NCBI GenBank assembly: GCA_950097015.1
Contig: CATNEN010000024.1
Coordinates: 2,857,501-2,921,500 of the forward strand
DNA from: Macrostomum hystrix
Taxonomy: Eukaryota; Platyhelminthes; Macrostomidae
Reading direction: 5' to 3'
DNA length: 64,000 bases
Below, one piece after another: positions 45,201 through 55,149 of the stretch (positions within the stretch are counted from its first letter, which is position 1; the number at the start of each line of letters is the position of its first letter). The translations under genes and the position numbers were made by a program. Under the pieces are notes generated by a model that saw only the letters and a program-made list of their open reading frames with translations, was not told the origin of the DNA and made no database searches.

Positions 45201-48200
45201 GCTGACTCCTGAGCACACACGCACTCAGATACCGTAAGCAGGCAAAAACACGCAGGTGTGTACATGTACCCTGACTTTCTCATCGTCAGTGTACACTCTC
45301 GCTGTGACTTGGAGGTTGGCCCTCAAGGGTGTAAATTGCACGACAAGCCCCCAAGTCTTCTCTCCGCGGCTGCGCCCCAAATGAATGCAGCCTCGCCGCG
45401 GAATCGAGCTCAGAGACCTTGGGGCGAGAGGCAAACGGGTCGGACCGCTCTGTCTCTGACGCCCTCATCCTAGCATGGCAACGAAAATAAACTTTCTTTA
45501 CAAAGTAAGAAAATAGGAAGACAAAAAACACTGGCGAAGGCGTAAATAAAAAATTCGCGTCTCAACTGACAAGTGACTTATTGGCAAAGTAAGCTTAGTG
45601 CATGAAATCATGACCGAGTGGGATGAAGCATAAATCTATAAATCCATATAAGATACAGATGGGGTCTTGTATCCGCGGGTCATGCGGCTGCCACTCGAAA
45701 ACTCCTGGGGTGTCATCGCTGCGCGTACATCCGAGAATTATCGATCGGTGTTCGGAAAACTTCTATTTTTAGATCTATTTTTAGATCGGCCTTTTTATCA
45801 GTCAGATTTCGACACTGTCGACACTGGCTGATAAAAATTCCAGAGAGCGAATGGAATCGGCGACCTAGTCAATAAAAGTACTTCTTACCACCAGCAGGCA
45901 GGATATAATAGGAATAGGAAATGTCTTTGGTACATAAGGAAATGCCCGTTTAATTGCTAACACTGTAACATGTGACTTTGCCTTGTCCTCATTGCCAGGT
46001 GTGCAACATGTTTATTGTTTCTCTGGCCTCCGCTGATTTCATCGTTGGCGCCTTTGTCATGCCAATCTCAACCGTGTATGTGCTCTCAGGCAGATGGTAA
46101 GTTCATGGATTTGCTGTGATCTGTTGATGAACAGAAATATATTGGCTTGTGAGAGTAACCAGGCACGATAATAACAGACATGACTGACAATTGTTACATC
46201 AGAACCCACAAAGCCCTAGAATTATGCGCTTTTATCTGGTCTGTTTTACAGCCAGGGGAACGATTGGGATTTTTATATGGAAAACCCTTTTAAAACTTTT
46301 TGGTAGTAGTTCATGTAGTTCAGCAGAGACAGCGAGAGGCGATTCTGCCCGTTCCGGTGACTCCTGACCTCACACGCACTTATACCCTACGCAGTTGAGA
46401 TGCGATGCTCAAGAACACAATGTTGTCCCATCCTCACATGCAGGATGTTCGGTCGCACACTGTGCCAAGTGTGGCTGGCTTTGGACTACACAGCCAGCAC
46501 GGCGTCTATCCTGAACCTGCTGATCCTCAGCCTGGATCGCTACTGGTCCGTGACGGCGCCCCTTCGCTACCTGCCAAAGAGAACTCGCAGTCGCGCCAGG
46601 TTTATGATCGCCTGCGTGTGGGCCGCCTCCGGCCTGTGGATTGTGCCCATCTTCTGCTGGCACTGGCTGGCTAGCCACGGGGTATGTGCTCCGCCCTGGC
46701 AACCCTTAGCGTCCATTAGCAACCATTAGCATTTTGTAGAAACCCTTAGCAACTATTAGCATTTCTTAGAAACTCTTAGCAACCATTAACAACCATTAGC
46801 AATTCTTCGAAACCCTTAGCAACAATTAGCAATTCTTTAAAACCCTTAGCAACCATTAGCAATTATTAGAAACCCTTATAAACCATTCGGAATTCTTAGA
46901 ATCCCTTAGCAACCCTTCGGAGTCCTCAGAAAAAACCTTAGCAACCCTTAGCAAACCATTCAATTTAACTTAAATGATCAGACGAGCAAAGGATGAAAAA
47001 ATGGATGCAAACTACAGCTCGAAACAAAAATCCGCAAAAAATTGCCACAAAATCAAAAGTACACAATCAGTCTACAGCTCAAAGTGCAAATAGTTCACTT
47101 TTTTTACAAAAAGCAGTTTTAAAGCTTACAGCACGAAGGCACTAAGCCGAAGTGTAGGCTTAAAATGAAACGATCTTAAGCCTTAGCTGCAGAGTTTCCT
47201 AATCAATTCAGCCGCGAAGTTGAAAAAAAACTAAACTTAAAAGTTTTTGTGCGCGTCTGGGGTCCCCCTAACTTCTTACAAGAAGTTTGCCTCAGCAACC
47301 TTAAACTAAGCACGTTGAAAGTCTATTACTTCTTTTACTTTGAGTCTCAAAATTCAAACAGGAGCTTCAGATCGAAATTGTATCTTCTGCTTAGGTAAAT
47401 ATAAGATTATTCAGATTATTATTAATAATATACTTGCAGGAGGTCTGTGCTCACAGCCAGCGATGAGGCAAGTGAGCACACACTCACACTGTACATTTGT
47501 CCTGACTTGCTCATCGTCAGGCAGGGGTTGGTCCTCAAAGGCGTAAATTCAACGACGAGCCCCCCAAGCCCAAGTCTACGGGGCTGCGCCCAAAGTTAAT
47601 GTGGCCACGCCGCGTATTTGGGCTCGGGGACCTTGGTGCGGGAGGCAAGCGCGTTAGACCGCTCTGCTACTCACCCCTCTGTTTGTGTTGCTGCAACATA
47701 TTCTGCTGTTCGATTTCCATCTTTCCAACAGGTGCACACTATCCCGATGAGCGAATGCGATCCAGAATACAAGGAAAGCTTTCCGCTAAAGATTGTGACT
47801 GGCCTGCTGAACTTCTACATTCCGTTGTCCATTATGTACGCCCTGTACGGCCGCATCTTCATGGAGATTCGCAAGCGCTCTCAGCTGGAGAAGCAAAGCA
47901 GCAGAGGTGGTCGCGCCGGCGGCGCAAAGAGCAATAACGGCGGTGGCGGTGGCGACGGAGGCGTTGGCTGCAACGCTGGAATCCGACAGCCACTAATCAG
48001 ACAGCCCGCACACCGCCGAATTAGAGACGATGAACCATCTGTTCAGAGTGACCTTGTCCAGGTAGTGAAGATGACGTCATTTTGATTGCTCCTCTTCGTT
48101 TTTGTTTTCTCCGATTTATCTTACTCAGGCTGTTCGCTCGGTAGTTAGGACAGTGCAGCACATCAGGTGGCTGTTCTCTGGGGGGTTGGGACAGTGCAGG

Positions 48201-51200
48201 CCATGAGGTGGCTGTTCGCTGGGGGGTTGGGAAAGTGCGGCAAATGAGGTGGCTGTTCTCTGGGGGGTTGGGACAGTGCAGGCCATGAGGTGTCTGTTCG
48301 CTGGGGGGTTGGGAAAGTGCGGCACATGAGGTGGCTGTTCTCTGGGGGGTTGGGACAGTGCAGGCTATGAGGTGGCTGTTCGCTGGGGGGTTGGGACAGT
48401 GCAGGCCATGAGGTGTCTGTTCGCTGGGGGGTTGGGAAAGTGCGGCACATGAGGTGGCTGTTCTCTGGGGGGTTGGGACAGTGCAGGCCATGAGGTGTCT
48501 GTTCGCTGGGGGGTTGGGAAAGTGCAGGCCATGAGGTGTCTGTTCGCTGGGGGGTTGGGAAAGTGCGGCACATGAGGTGGCTGTTCGCTGGGGGGTTGGG
48601 ACAGTGCAGGCCATGAGGTGTCTGTTCGCTGGGGGGTTGGGAAAGTGCGGCACATGAGGTGGCTGTTCGCTGGGGGGTTGGGAAAGTGCGGCACATGAGG
48701 TGGCTGTTCTCTGGGGGGTTGGGACAGTGCAGGCCATGAGGTGTCTGTTCGCTGGGGGGTTGGGAAAGTGCGGCACATGAGGTGGCTGTTCTCTGGGGGG
48801 TTGGGACAGTGCAGGCCATGAGGTGTCTGTTCGCTGGGGGGTTGGGACAGTGCGGCACATGAGGTGGCTGTTCTCTGGGGGGTTGGGAAAGTGCGGCACA
48901 TGAGGTGGCTGTTCTCTGGGGGGTTGGGAAAGTGCGGCACATGAGGTGGCTGTTCTCTGGGGGGTTGGGAAAGTGCGGCACATGAGGTGGCTGTTCTCTG
49001 GGGGGTTGGGAAAGTGCGGCACATGAGGTGGCTGTTCTCTGGGGGGTTGGGACAGTGCAGGCCATGAGGTGTCTGTTCGCTGGGGGGTTGGGAAAGTGCG
49101 GCACATGAGGTGGCTGTTCTCTGGGGGGTTGGGAAAGTGCGGCACATGAGGTGGCTGTTCTCTGGGGGGTTGGGACAGTGCAGGCTATGAGGTGGCTGTT
49201 CGCTGGGGGGTTGGGACAGTGCAGGCCATGAGGTGTCTGTTCGCTGGGGGGTTGGGACAGTGCAGGCTATGAGGTGTCTGTTCGCTGGGGGGTTGGGACA
49301 GTGCGGCACATGAGGTGGCTGTTCTCTGGGGGGTTGGGAAAGTGCGGCAAATGAGGTGGCTGTTCTCTGGGGGGTTGGGAAAGTGCGGCACATGAGGTGG
49401 CTGTTCTCTGGGGGGTTGGGAAAGTGCGGCACATGAGGTGGCTGTTCTCTGGGGGGTTGGGAAAGTGCGGCACATGAGGTGGCTGTTCTCTGGGGGGTTG
49501 GGAAAGTGCGGCACATGAGGTGGCTGTTCTCTGGGGGGTTGGGACAGTGCAGGCCATGAGGTGTCTGTTCGCTGGGGGGTTGGGAAAGTGCGGCACATGA
49601 GGTGGCTGTTCTCTGGGGGGTTGGGAAAGTGCGGCACATGAGGTGGCTGTTCTCTGGGGGGTTGGGACAGTGCAGGCTATGAGGTGGCTGTTCGCTGGGG
49701 GGTTGGGACAGTGCAGGCCATGAGGTGTCTGTTCGCTGGGGGGTTGGGACAGTGCAGGCTATGAGGTGTCTGTTCGCTGGGGGGTTGGGACAGTGCGGCA
49801 CATGAGGTGGCTGTTCTCTGGGGGGTTGGGAAAGTGCGGCACATGAGGTGGCTGTTCTCTGGGGGGTTGGGAAAGTGCGGCACATGAGGTGGCTGTTCTC
49901 TGGGGGGTTGGGAAAGTGCGGCACATGAGGTGGCTGTTCTCTGGGGGGTTGGGACAGTGCAGGCCATGAGGTGTCTGTTCGCTGGGGGGTTGGGACAGTG
50001 CAGCACATGAGGTGGCTGTTCGCTGGGGGGTTGGGACAGTGCAGCACATGAGGTGGCTGTTCGCTGGGGGGTTGGGACAGTGCAGCACATGAGGTGGCTG
50101 TTCGCTGGGGGGTTGGGACAGTGCAGCACATGAGGTGGCTGTTCGCTGGGGGGTTGGGACAGTGCAGCACATGAGGTGGCTGTTCGCTTAAATGGAGATT
50201 AATGAAATCTAAATTTTGTTGAAAATTTTATAGCGTAACATAAAAAATTAAATTAGCTGCAGTTTGCGATGGGCCAATTTCAGAGGATATTTTCAAGGTA
50301 CCTACGGACTTTAAAAATTGCCAATTTAATTACTAATGCCAAGCAAAGAGACTGCTGAGTGAACTTTAATTTGCTTAAATGTCAACGAACAATTACCAAA
50401 TACAAAACCGTAGCGGAACCGATAGTCTAGTCGAGATGCAGGAAAGGTTGGTCGCGCTTTCTCACAGCTTACAAACCCGAGTAAAATCGCGCCGCAGGGC
50501 TGCTAATTTCTTCTCCAAGTATTTGTTCGCAGCCTTAGTTTGGGCAGAAATTTCACATTTCCTTTGTCGGTTGCGGTGCTCTGTTAGTCTTTCGAAGTAA
50601 AGAAGAGTTGGCAAATCCTGCCCTAATCCCCAGAAATCCTCTCTGCTTCAGATCTTGAAGAATTACGATTGCAAAGCCTCTATAATCCCTAGCGTGCTTG
50701 CGATCGAGAAACTTGAATAAAAGATATTTTCGATTTGCACCGCGGCAAGCAAGACTCTTAATATTGCTCAGGGCCTGCTCCCTTTTCTTAGCTTGCTCAA
50801 CAATGTGTTGATATTACGTACAATTTCAGTGGGTATAGTTTGTAGAAATGTCTCGATTGTTAAAGTCTGGTAGAACCCCTAGTGCTATGTTTTGTTGCAG
50901 CAACATTGCTAAAGTTGATGCCATTAACATTGAAAATCATTGGTTGCAGCAACGTTGCAGTAACGTTGATGTGATCAGGTATTTTATAATATAGTTGTTC
51001 CTTTCCGATAATTTCTGCATAAAATAACAGAAACAAAAGAATTACATAAAAAAACTCTTTTTTTGTAGCAATGTGATCATATTTGCAGAGTGCGCTGCAC
51101 ATAAATTTTTTTTTAAATAAATTTGTTTTACGACACTTTAAAAGATCGGTTAGAGCTGTGTAAAGTCTTTTTACGCTCTGCGGCTCTATTATACTTCCCC

Positions 51201-52284
51201 CTAGTGCCCCCCCCTAGGGGGATTCCAATAATATTGAAAGCAATTTTTTCGAGCGAATGCTAGAAAGGACCCTGGCTAACTGGATACCTTATGAATTAGA
51301 CTGGATCGAGTCACTAGTCTGGCTTAGTCATGCATACCGCCAGAAGTCAGCCAAAGACTCTGAGCACTTTGACTGCTCTTAATCTTCATCATGCGTCACT
51401 GCAGCAACTATGCGCAGTAATTTTATGATTCGCCGCTCCCAAGTTGTTTCGATTTGATAACAAAGCAACCGTTCGACAGAACAACAGAAAACAGCATCCT
51501 CGACCCGTTTACACAGGTAACCTTCCGGTTCAATAGAGCCACAGCAGCTGCCACGGCCACTCATAATTCTTCGCCACCGCAAACCCCTTCGCCAGTGGGT
51601 GAATCGTCAATGTCGCTGGGTCATAACGCATCACTCGGCAGCGGCATGCCCCATAGCAGCGCTTCATCCCCATGCAAAGCAGTCGCGATGCGAAGTGCTG
51701 CATCACTTGGCAACGTATTAGCACCGCCAGCGCCGCCGCTGCAGCTGCCGTCAACGGAAGACGAATCTATGCGAGTCAACGAAGCCAATGGGGATTCACC
51801 TGAGAGATCGGCAGCCGGAGGCGAGCTGAATCGAGGCGATCTGTTGATGCTCCTGCGCAGGCTGCGCCGACCCCGCACAACGGTCCGCTGGCCGCATTTC
51901 AGGCTCAGCAGCTCCCTGCAGAAGGAGGTGAAGGCAGCCAAGCAGCTGGGCGTCATCATGGGCGCCTTCACCGCCTGTTTTCTGCCCTACTTTGTGCTGT
52001 TTGTGGTGGTCGCGTTTTGCCCGCTCTGCGTCAGCGACCGCCTCATGCTCGTGGCCACGTGGATCGGGTACGCCAATTCCGCCTTCAACCCGGTGCTCTA
52101 TCCGCTGTGCAATCACGCCTTCAGACGGAAGTTTCGCAGCATGCTGCGCTGCGAACGGCATCGCGGTGGCGCCCCCGTCAGCGAGGCTGCACGCGCGCTT
52201 CGCCAGACAGGTCGCGCCGCGCTAGGCGCCGCGGCCGCTGTAGTGTCGGTGAATCGACGGGCTCTGGACGGTGAATCGGAGTAA
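39234..52284 (+). CDS. hrh1-like: Histamine H1-like class A GPCR, five exons
   Basis: Exons 39234-39404, 45999-46096, 46444-46681, 47732-48061 and 51517-52284 join in frame into 534 residues. Seen: N-glycosylation site N6-V-S; N42 (1.50); D70 (2.50); C97 and C178 for the ECL2 disulphide; D104-Y105 (3.32/3.33); DRY at 121-123; W149 and W155 (4.50/4.56); K189, T192, N196 (5.39/5.42/5.46); P200; NPVLY at 470-474. D3.32, Y3.33, W4.56, K5.39, T5.42, N5.46, Y6.51 and F6.52 match the ligand pocket of the H1 receptor, and DYTASTASI, AAKQLGVIM and WIGYANSAFNP are H1-like. TM6 has CFLP instead of CWLP (F434 at 6.48). The third intracellular loop is long (~180 residues, Gly/Ser/Ala-rich). H1 receptors couple to Gq; coupling here is inferred. 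A muscarinic or other aminergic receptor is a less likely reading. Confidence 0.92.
39550..40190 (-). mobile_element. LINE reverse-transcriptase C-terminal fragment
   Basis: The minus strand gives KYTYLDGLVTHRGR followed by VVETILLFKAKTSTLIAIHK and RLMDSAHSGLLR, which follow the pattern KYLGS.. / LLYGSETWTL / RLDGTYTRMLR of RTE-like non-LTR retrotransposons. Frames are interrupted. It is a decayed fragment inside receptor intron 1, antisense to the gene. Clade assignment is tentative. Confidence 0.55.
40585..40745 (+). repeat. SINE family C, partial copy
   Basis: tRNA-like segment GAGCTTAGGACTCTAACCGA with B-box-like GGAGTTCGAAACGC, then TTGTTCCATTAGC and GTGGCCTCCCCTGTCCAAGG. Lies in receptor intron 1, just left of a SINE B copy. 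Confidence 0.65.
40790..41020 (+). repeat. SINE family B copy
   Basis: Head partly replaced (ACGAGGTTTGAGCTTCGGAC), decayed B box GGGGTTCTTTCCCGACTCC, GTGTCCTTTAGCAAG, CAGCTGTTAAATGGGTACC, GTCCATGGACTGAACTGCC. A short deletion removes the ACACTTAACTCTGCATTG segment. Confidence 0.8.
41021..41700. other. Intronic AT-rich unique sequence
   Basis: Part of receptor intron 1; no repeat family or nested gene recognised. Confidence 0.4.
41710..42265 (-). mobile_element. LINE reverse-transcriptase C-terminal fragment, second copy
   Basis: The minus strand gives FRYLGSLATS, then in another frame ILLYGMEAVPETAT, LDALYSSLLRQALGSRR and LLHQPTERKRRGQRRTVTLT, matching the order YLGS / LLYGSETW / YTRLLRxALG / LWEPxxGRRxRGRPR seen at the 3' end of RTE-like LINEs. 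Stops and frameshifts show decay. A SINE A copy follows directly on the right. Located in receptor intron 1. Confidence 0.65.
42275..42610 (+). repeat. SINE family A, near full-length
   Basis: Head GTGGCAGAGCGGTCTGACTC, B box GCTCGATTCCCCGGCGAGG, GGGGCCAACCTCCAAGGCAC, TGACGATGAGAAAGTCAGG, CACACCTGTGTGAGCGTATG, TCACCAAATGATGTGC and an AATAATAATTAA tail. Confidence 0.9.
42611..44434. other. Receptor intron 1, unique sequence
   Basis: Mostly AT-rich. A GC-richer patch at 43840-44110 is open on both strands but shows no domain or splice pattern. No repeat family recognised. Confidence 0.4.
44435..44960. repeat. Nested SINEs: young B copy (+) inside an older B copy (-)
   Basis: The inner copy, 44515-44815 (+), is nearly full-length: A box TAGCCTAGTGG (44521), B box GGTTCGATTCC (44565), the shared body, end GGGGCAGGTGTAATC and an A12 run. 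It is flanked by parts of an older minus-strand copy: 44437-44482 (ATGGACAGCCAGTAGCACAG, the tail end) and 44855-44960 (ACAGCTGTTCAGTCCATGGA, continuing inward). AT-rich ATTATT runs at both borders may include target duplications. Confidence 0.8.
45135..45475 (-). repeat. SINE family A, near full-length
   Basis: On +: AGAAGGGCTGCGGACACTGG, TTTGGTGACACAATGAG, CTGACTCCTGAGCACACACG, GTACCCTGACTTTCTCATCG, GAGGTTGGCCCTCAAGGG, CCGCGGAATCGAGCTC (B box on -), then the head CGGACCGCTCTG. Intronic, antisense to the receptor. Confidence 0.9.
46325..46395 (-). repeat. SINE family A fragment near a splice acceptor
   Basis: About 70 bp matching the internal part (GCGATTCTGCCCGTTCCGGT, GACTCCTGACCTCACACGCA). 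Its end lies about 50 nt before the acceptor of receptor exon 46444-46681, within the likely branch-point region. Confidence 0.65.
46690..46965 (+). repeat. Degenerate minisatellite beside exon 3 donor
   Basis: Repeats of AACCCTTAGCAACCATTAGC with AATTCTTAGA spacers, beginning within about 20 bp of the donor at 46682 of the receptor gene. Units diverge and shade out near 46965. Confidence 0.85.
47425..47690 (-). repeat. SINE family A copy ending near a splice acceptor
   Basis: On +: tail ATTATTAATAATATACTTGC, AGCACACACTCACACTG, CCTGACTTGCTCATCGTCAG, GGTTGGTCCTCAAAGGCG, GGGGACCTTGGTGCGGGAGG and the head GACCGCTCTGCTACTCACCC. It ends about 45 nt before the acceptor of exon 47732-48061. Confidence 0.85.
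48140..50190 (+). repeat. 41-bp minisatellite in receptor intron 4
   Basis: About 50 units of 41 bp (core GGGGGGTTGGGACAGTGC plus CATGAGGTGGCTGTTC), with two main types (GCGGCACATGAGGTGGCTG and GCAGGCCATGAGGTGTCTG). Identical variant orders repeat at an offset of 492 bp, i.e. 12 units (e.g. CAGGCTATGAGG at 49181 and 49673). No unit has a stop on the minus strand in any phase, which produces long spurious frames (up to 601 codons). Each unit carries a G6 and a G3 run. Confidence 0.95.
50191..51516. other. Rest of receptor intron 4
   Basis: AT-rich unique sequence; at 51198-51222 there is an imperfect C-rich palindrome (CCCCCTAG...CTAGGGGG). No nested gene recognised. The last intron ends CCCGTTTACACAG before exon 51517. 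Confidence 0.45.
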
Positions 52285-53029
52285 ACTACGAGTATATATT
52301 GGCAAGCGATCCTGCTGAATAGGACAAGGTCGCTAGCTTACTCATTTCATGCAATTCAAAAAAGTAATTTGTGATAGCTAGTTTTTTTGCGGAACAAGCG
52401 AGGTGAGACTTTCTGTGAAGCAATAAGATTTATATCCATTTCGTCTTTAGACCAATAGTCATTCTCATTCATTGTTTATTGTCTCTGTAACTACGACTAC
52501 CTAATCAGTTTTTAACCATGGAAAATATTACAAACTAGAACGGACGCATGCTTTTTTAATTAATACGAGCGTATTTTAGTCGTGGTTAAACGGCATCATG
52601 ACCTGCGACAATACGAGCTTAAAGTGCAAAGATTGTCACCGGTGGTTTTGACCAGCTACTCGGTGCTGTAACTTGAAGCACATTGTTCTGGATTTTATAG
52701 TACGTGTTGCGATGCCATTTTAGATTTAATGTTACCGCAGTATAGGCAGTCGATGCAAATGAACGGCCTAGGTCGACTGTAAGCGGTGTGAATCTGACTT
52801 TAATGCTATACTCGTATATCTTCGTCTAGAGCTTCACTAAGAAAATACTTACCCTCTTTGATTAACAATCGGTTTCATGCAGCACGTAATTGTGCATGGA
52901 AGCAGTAGGGAAAGTAAGTTGGGATAAACTTTTTTTAGCCGATTTGTCTACAACGTTTTTTCCTCATGAATACTATATGGTTGCATCGAGTTATAAAAAA
53001 GAACCTATTTTATTGTTTTGTACGCCCAA
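52285..53029. other. Receptor 3' flank
   Basis: Downstream of the receptor TAA (52282-52284). AT-rich, presumably 3' UTR then spacer; no clear poly(A) signal or gene. Confidence 0.4.
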
Positions 53030-54385
53030 GGACCATCCTACAGCCCAAAGAACATCCCACAGCCCAAAGACCATCCCACAACCCAATGACCATCCCACAG
53101 TCCTACAGGCTAAGTACCGTCCCACAACCCAAAGACCATCCCACAGCCTAAACACCATCCTAGAGCCCAAATACCATCCCACAGTCCCACAGCCTAAACA
53201 CCATCCTAGAGCCCAAATACCATCCCACAGTCCCACAGCCTAAACACCATCCTAGAGCCCAAATACCATCCCACAGTCCCACAGCCTAAACACCATCCTA
53301 GAGCCCAAATACCATCCCACAGTCCCACAGCCCAAAGACCATCCCACAACCCAAAGACCATCCCACAACCCAAAGACCATCCCACAACCCAAAGACCATC
53401 CCACAGCCTAAACACCATCCTAGAGCCCAAAGACCATCCCACAGCCCAAAGACACCCAAAGACCATCCTACAGTCCAAAGACCATCCCACAACCCAAAGA
53501 CCATCCCACAGCCTAAACACCATCCTAGAGCCCAAATACCATCCCACAGTCCCACATACCAAAGACCATCCCACAGTCCCACAGGCTAAATACCGTCCCA
53601 CAGCTCAAAGACCATCCCACAGCCCAAAGACCATCCCACAGCTCAAAGACCATCCCACAGCTCAAAGACCATCCCACAGCTCAAAGACCATCCCACAGCC
53701 TAAAGACCATCCCACAGCCTAAAGACCATCCCACAGCCCAAATACCATCCCACAGTCCCACAGCCTAAACACCATCCTAGAGCCCAAATACCATCCCACA
53801 GTCCCACAGCCCAAAGACCATCCCACAACCCAAAGACCATCCCACAACCCAAAGACCATCCCACAACCCAAAGACCATCCCACAGCCTAAACACCATCCT
53901 AGAGCCCAAAGACCATCCCACAGCCCAAAGACACCCAAAGACCATCCTACAGTCCAAAGACCATCCCACAACCCAAAGACCATCCCACAGCCTAAACACC
54001 ATCCTAGAGCCCAAATACCATCCCACAGTCCCACATACCAAAGACCATCCCACAGTCCCACAGGCTAAATACCGTCCCACAGCCCAAAGACCATCCCACA
54101 GCTCAAAGACCATCCCACAGACCAAAGACCATCCCACAGCTCAAAGACCATCCCACAGCTCAAAGACCATCCCACAGCTCAAAGACCATCCCACAGCTCA
54201 AAGACCATCCCACAGCTCAAAGACCATCCCACAGCTCAAAGACCATCCCACAGCTCAAAGACCATCCCACAGCTCAAAGACCATCCCACAGCTCAAAGAC
54301 CATCCCACATCTCAAAGACCATCCCACAGCCTAAAGACCATCCCACAGCCTAAAGACCATCCCACAGCCCAAAGACCACGGCCCT
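53030..54385 (+). repeat. 19-bp minisatellite (unit CAAAGACCATCCCACAGCT)
   Basis: About 70 units with variants (AAATACC, AAACACCATCCTAGAGCC, CACAACCC). A block of about 480 bp is duplicated at an offset of 479 bp (e.g. CAGGCTAAATACCGTCCC at 53582 and 54061; the irregular GACACCCAAAGACC occurs in both). The right end (54100-54310) is a homogeneous run. Minus-strand open frames rich in Trp/Gly are artefacts. Confidence 0.95.
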
Positions 54386-55149
54386 ATAGCCATCGCACGT
54401 CGCCTGTATTGATAGCAAAAATATGTTTTCTAAATATACTTTAATGAATATTTGGTCCTTTTTTCGACTCTAAACAATTACTTTTGGACTTCTGCTGCTG
54501 ATAATCACTATTTAAGTCGATGAGAAGAAAGAGAACAATAAGCTAACTAGGCGACAGTTCTTTGCTTTTTAAAGTGAGGCTCAAACGGTTGGTTTCAGTG
54601 ACAAAAAGTCAAAGCAAGCAACTGCTTTGCTTAAACCAACAATGCCGACGACTTTGCCAATCGACTGCATTGAAGCAGAAAATTTTCGAGAAGAGCGACT
54701 CTCAATTTTGAGGAGCTTACAATGAGATTATTGAGCAGACATGAGCAGACACAATTAAAAGGAACTACATTGTTTTGGAATTTACCCCACGACGAAGGAG
54801 TCTGGCTTCGTCCATGCTCTTTGCTTTTACCTGGAACGCCAGCTGCCCTGCAAGTCTGTATAACAAATTCAATTTCATAAAACATGGACATTTCCATTGG
54901 ATTTGACTAGAAATCACTGCAACTAATGCGCTCACCTTCGAATTAATATAGCTCGCAGTATCATTTGGAAATTTCTCGACAGAAAGCTTTGGTTGATCAC
55001 GAAGTCAAATTGTTGTCGCTCGGATTAGAGCAAATCCCAAGACTAGCTCATTTTAGGAATTCTCTAGAACGCTTTTACCATACATTAACAACAAAGCCAG
55101 AAAACACCCAAACACCAACTGCCCTAACTCTGAAGTATCTCTGAAGTCC
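54386..55149. other. Spacer between arrays
   Basis: Unique sequence between the 19-bp and 16-bp arrays. The minus-strand frame 54631-54897 has no recognisable domain. No RNA gene seen. Confidence 0.4.

Noticed and set aside
48021-50170. Minus-strand frames of 374 and 601 codons (Pro/His/Cys repeats)
   Set aside because: Produced by the stop-free 41-bp repeat; several phases are open at once, and the region is an intron of the receptor gene on the other strand.
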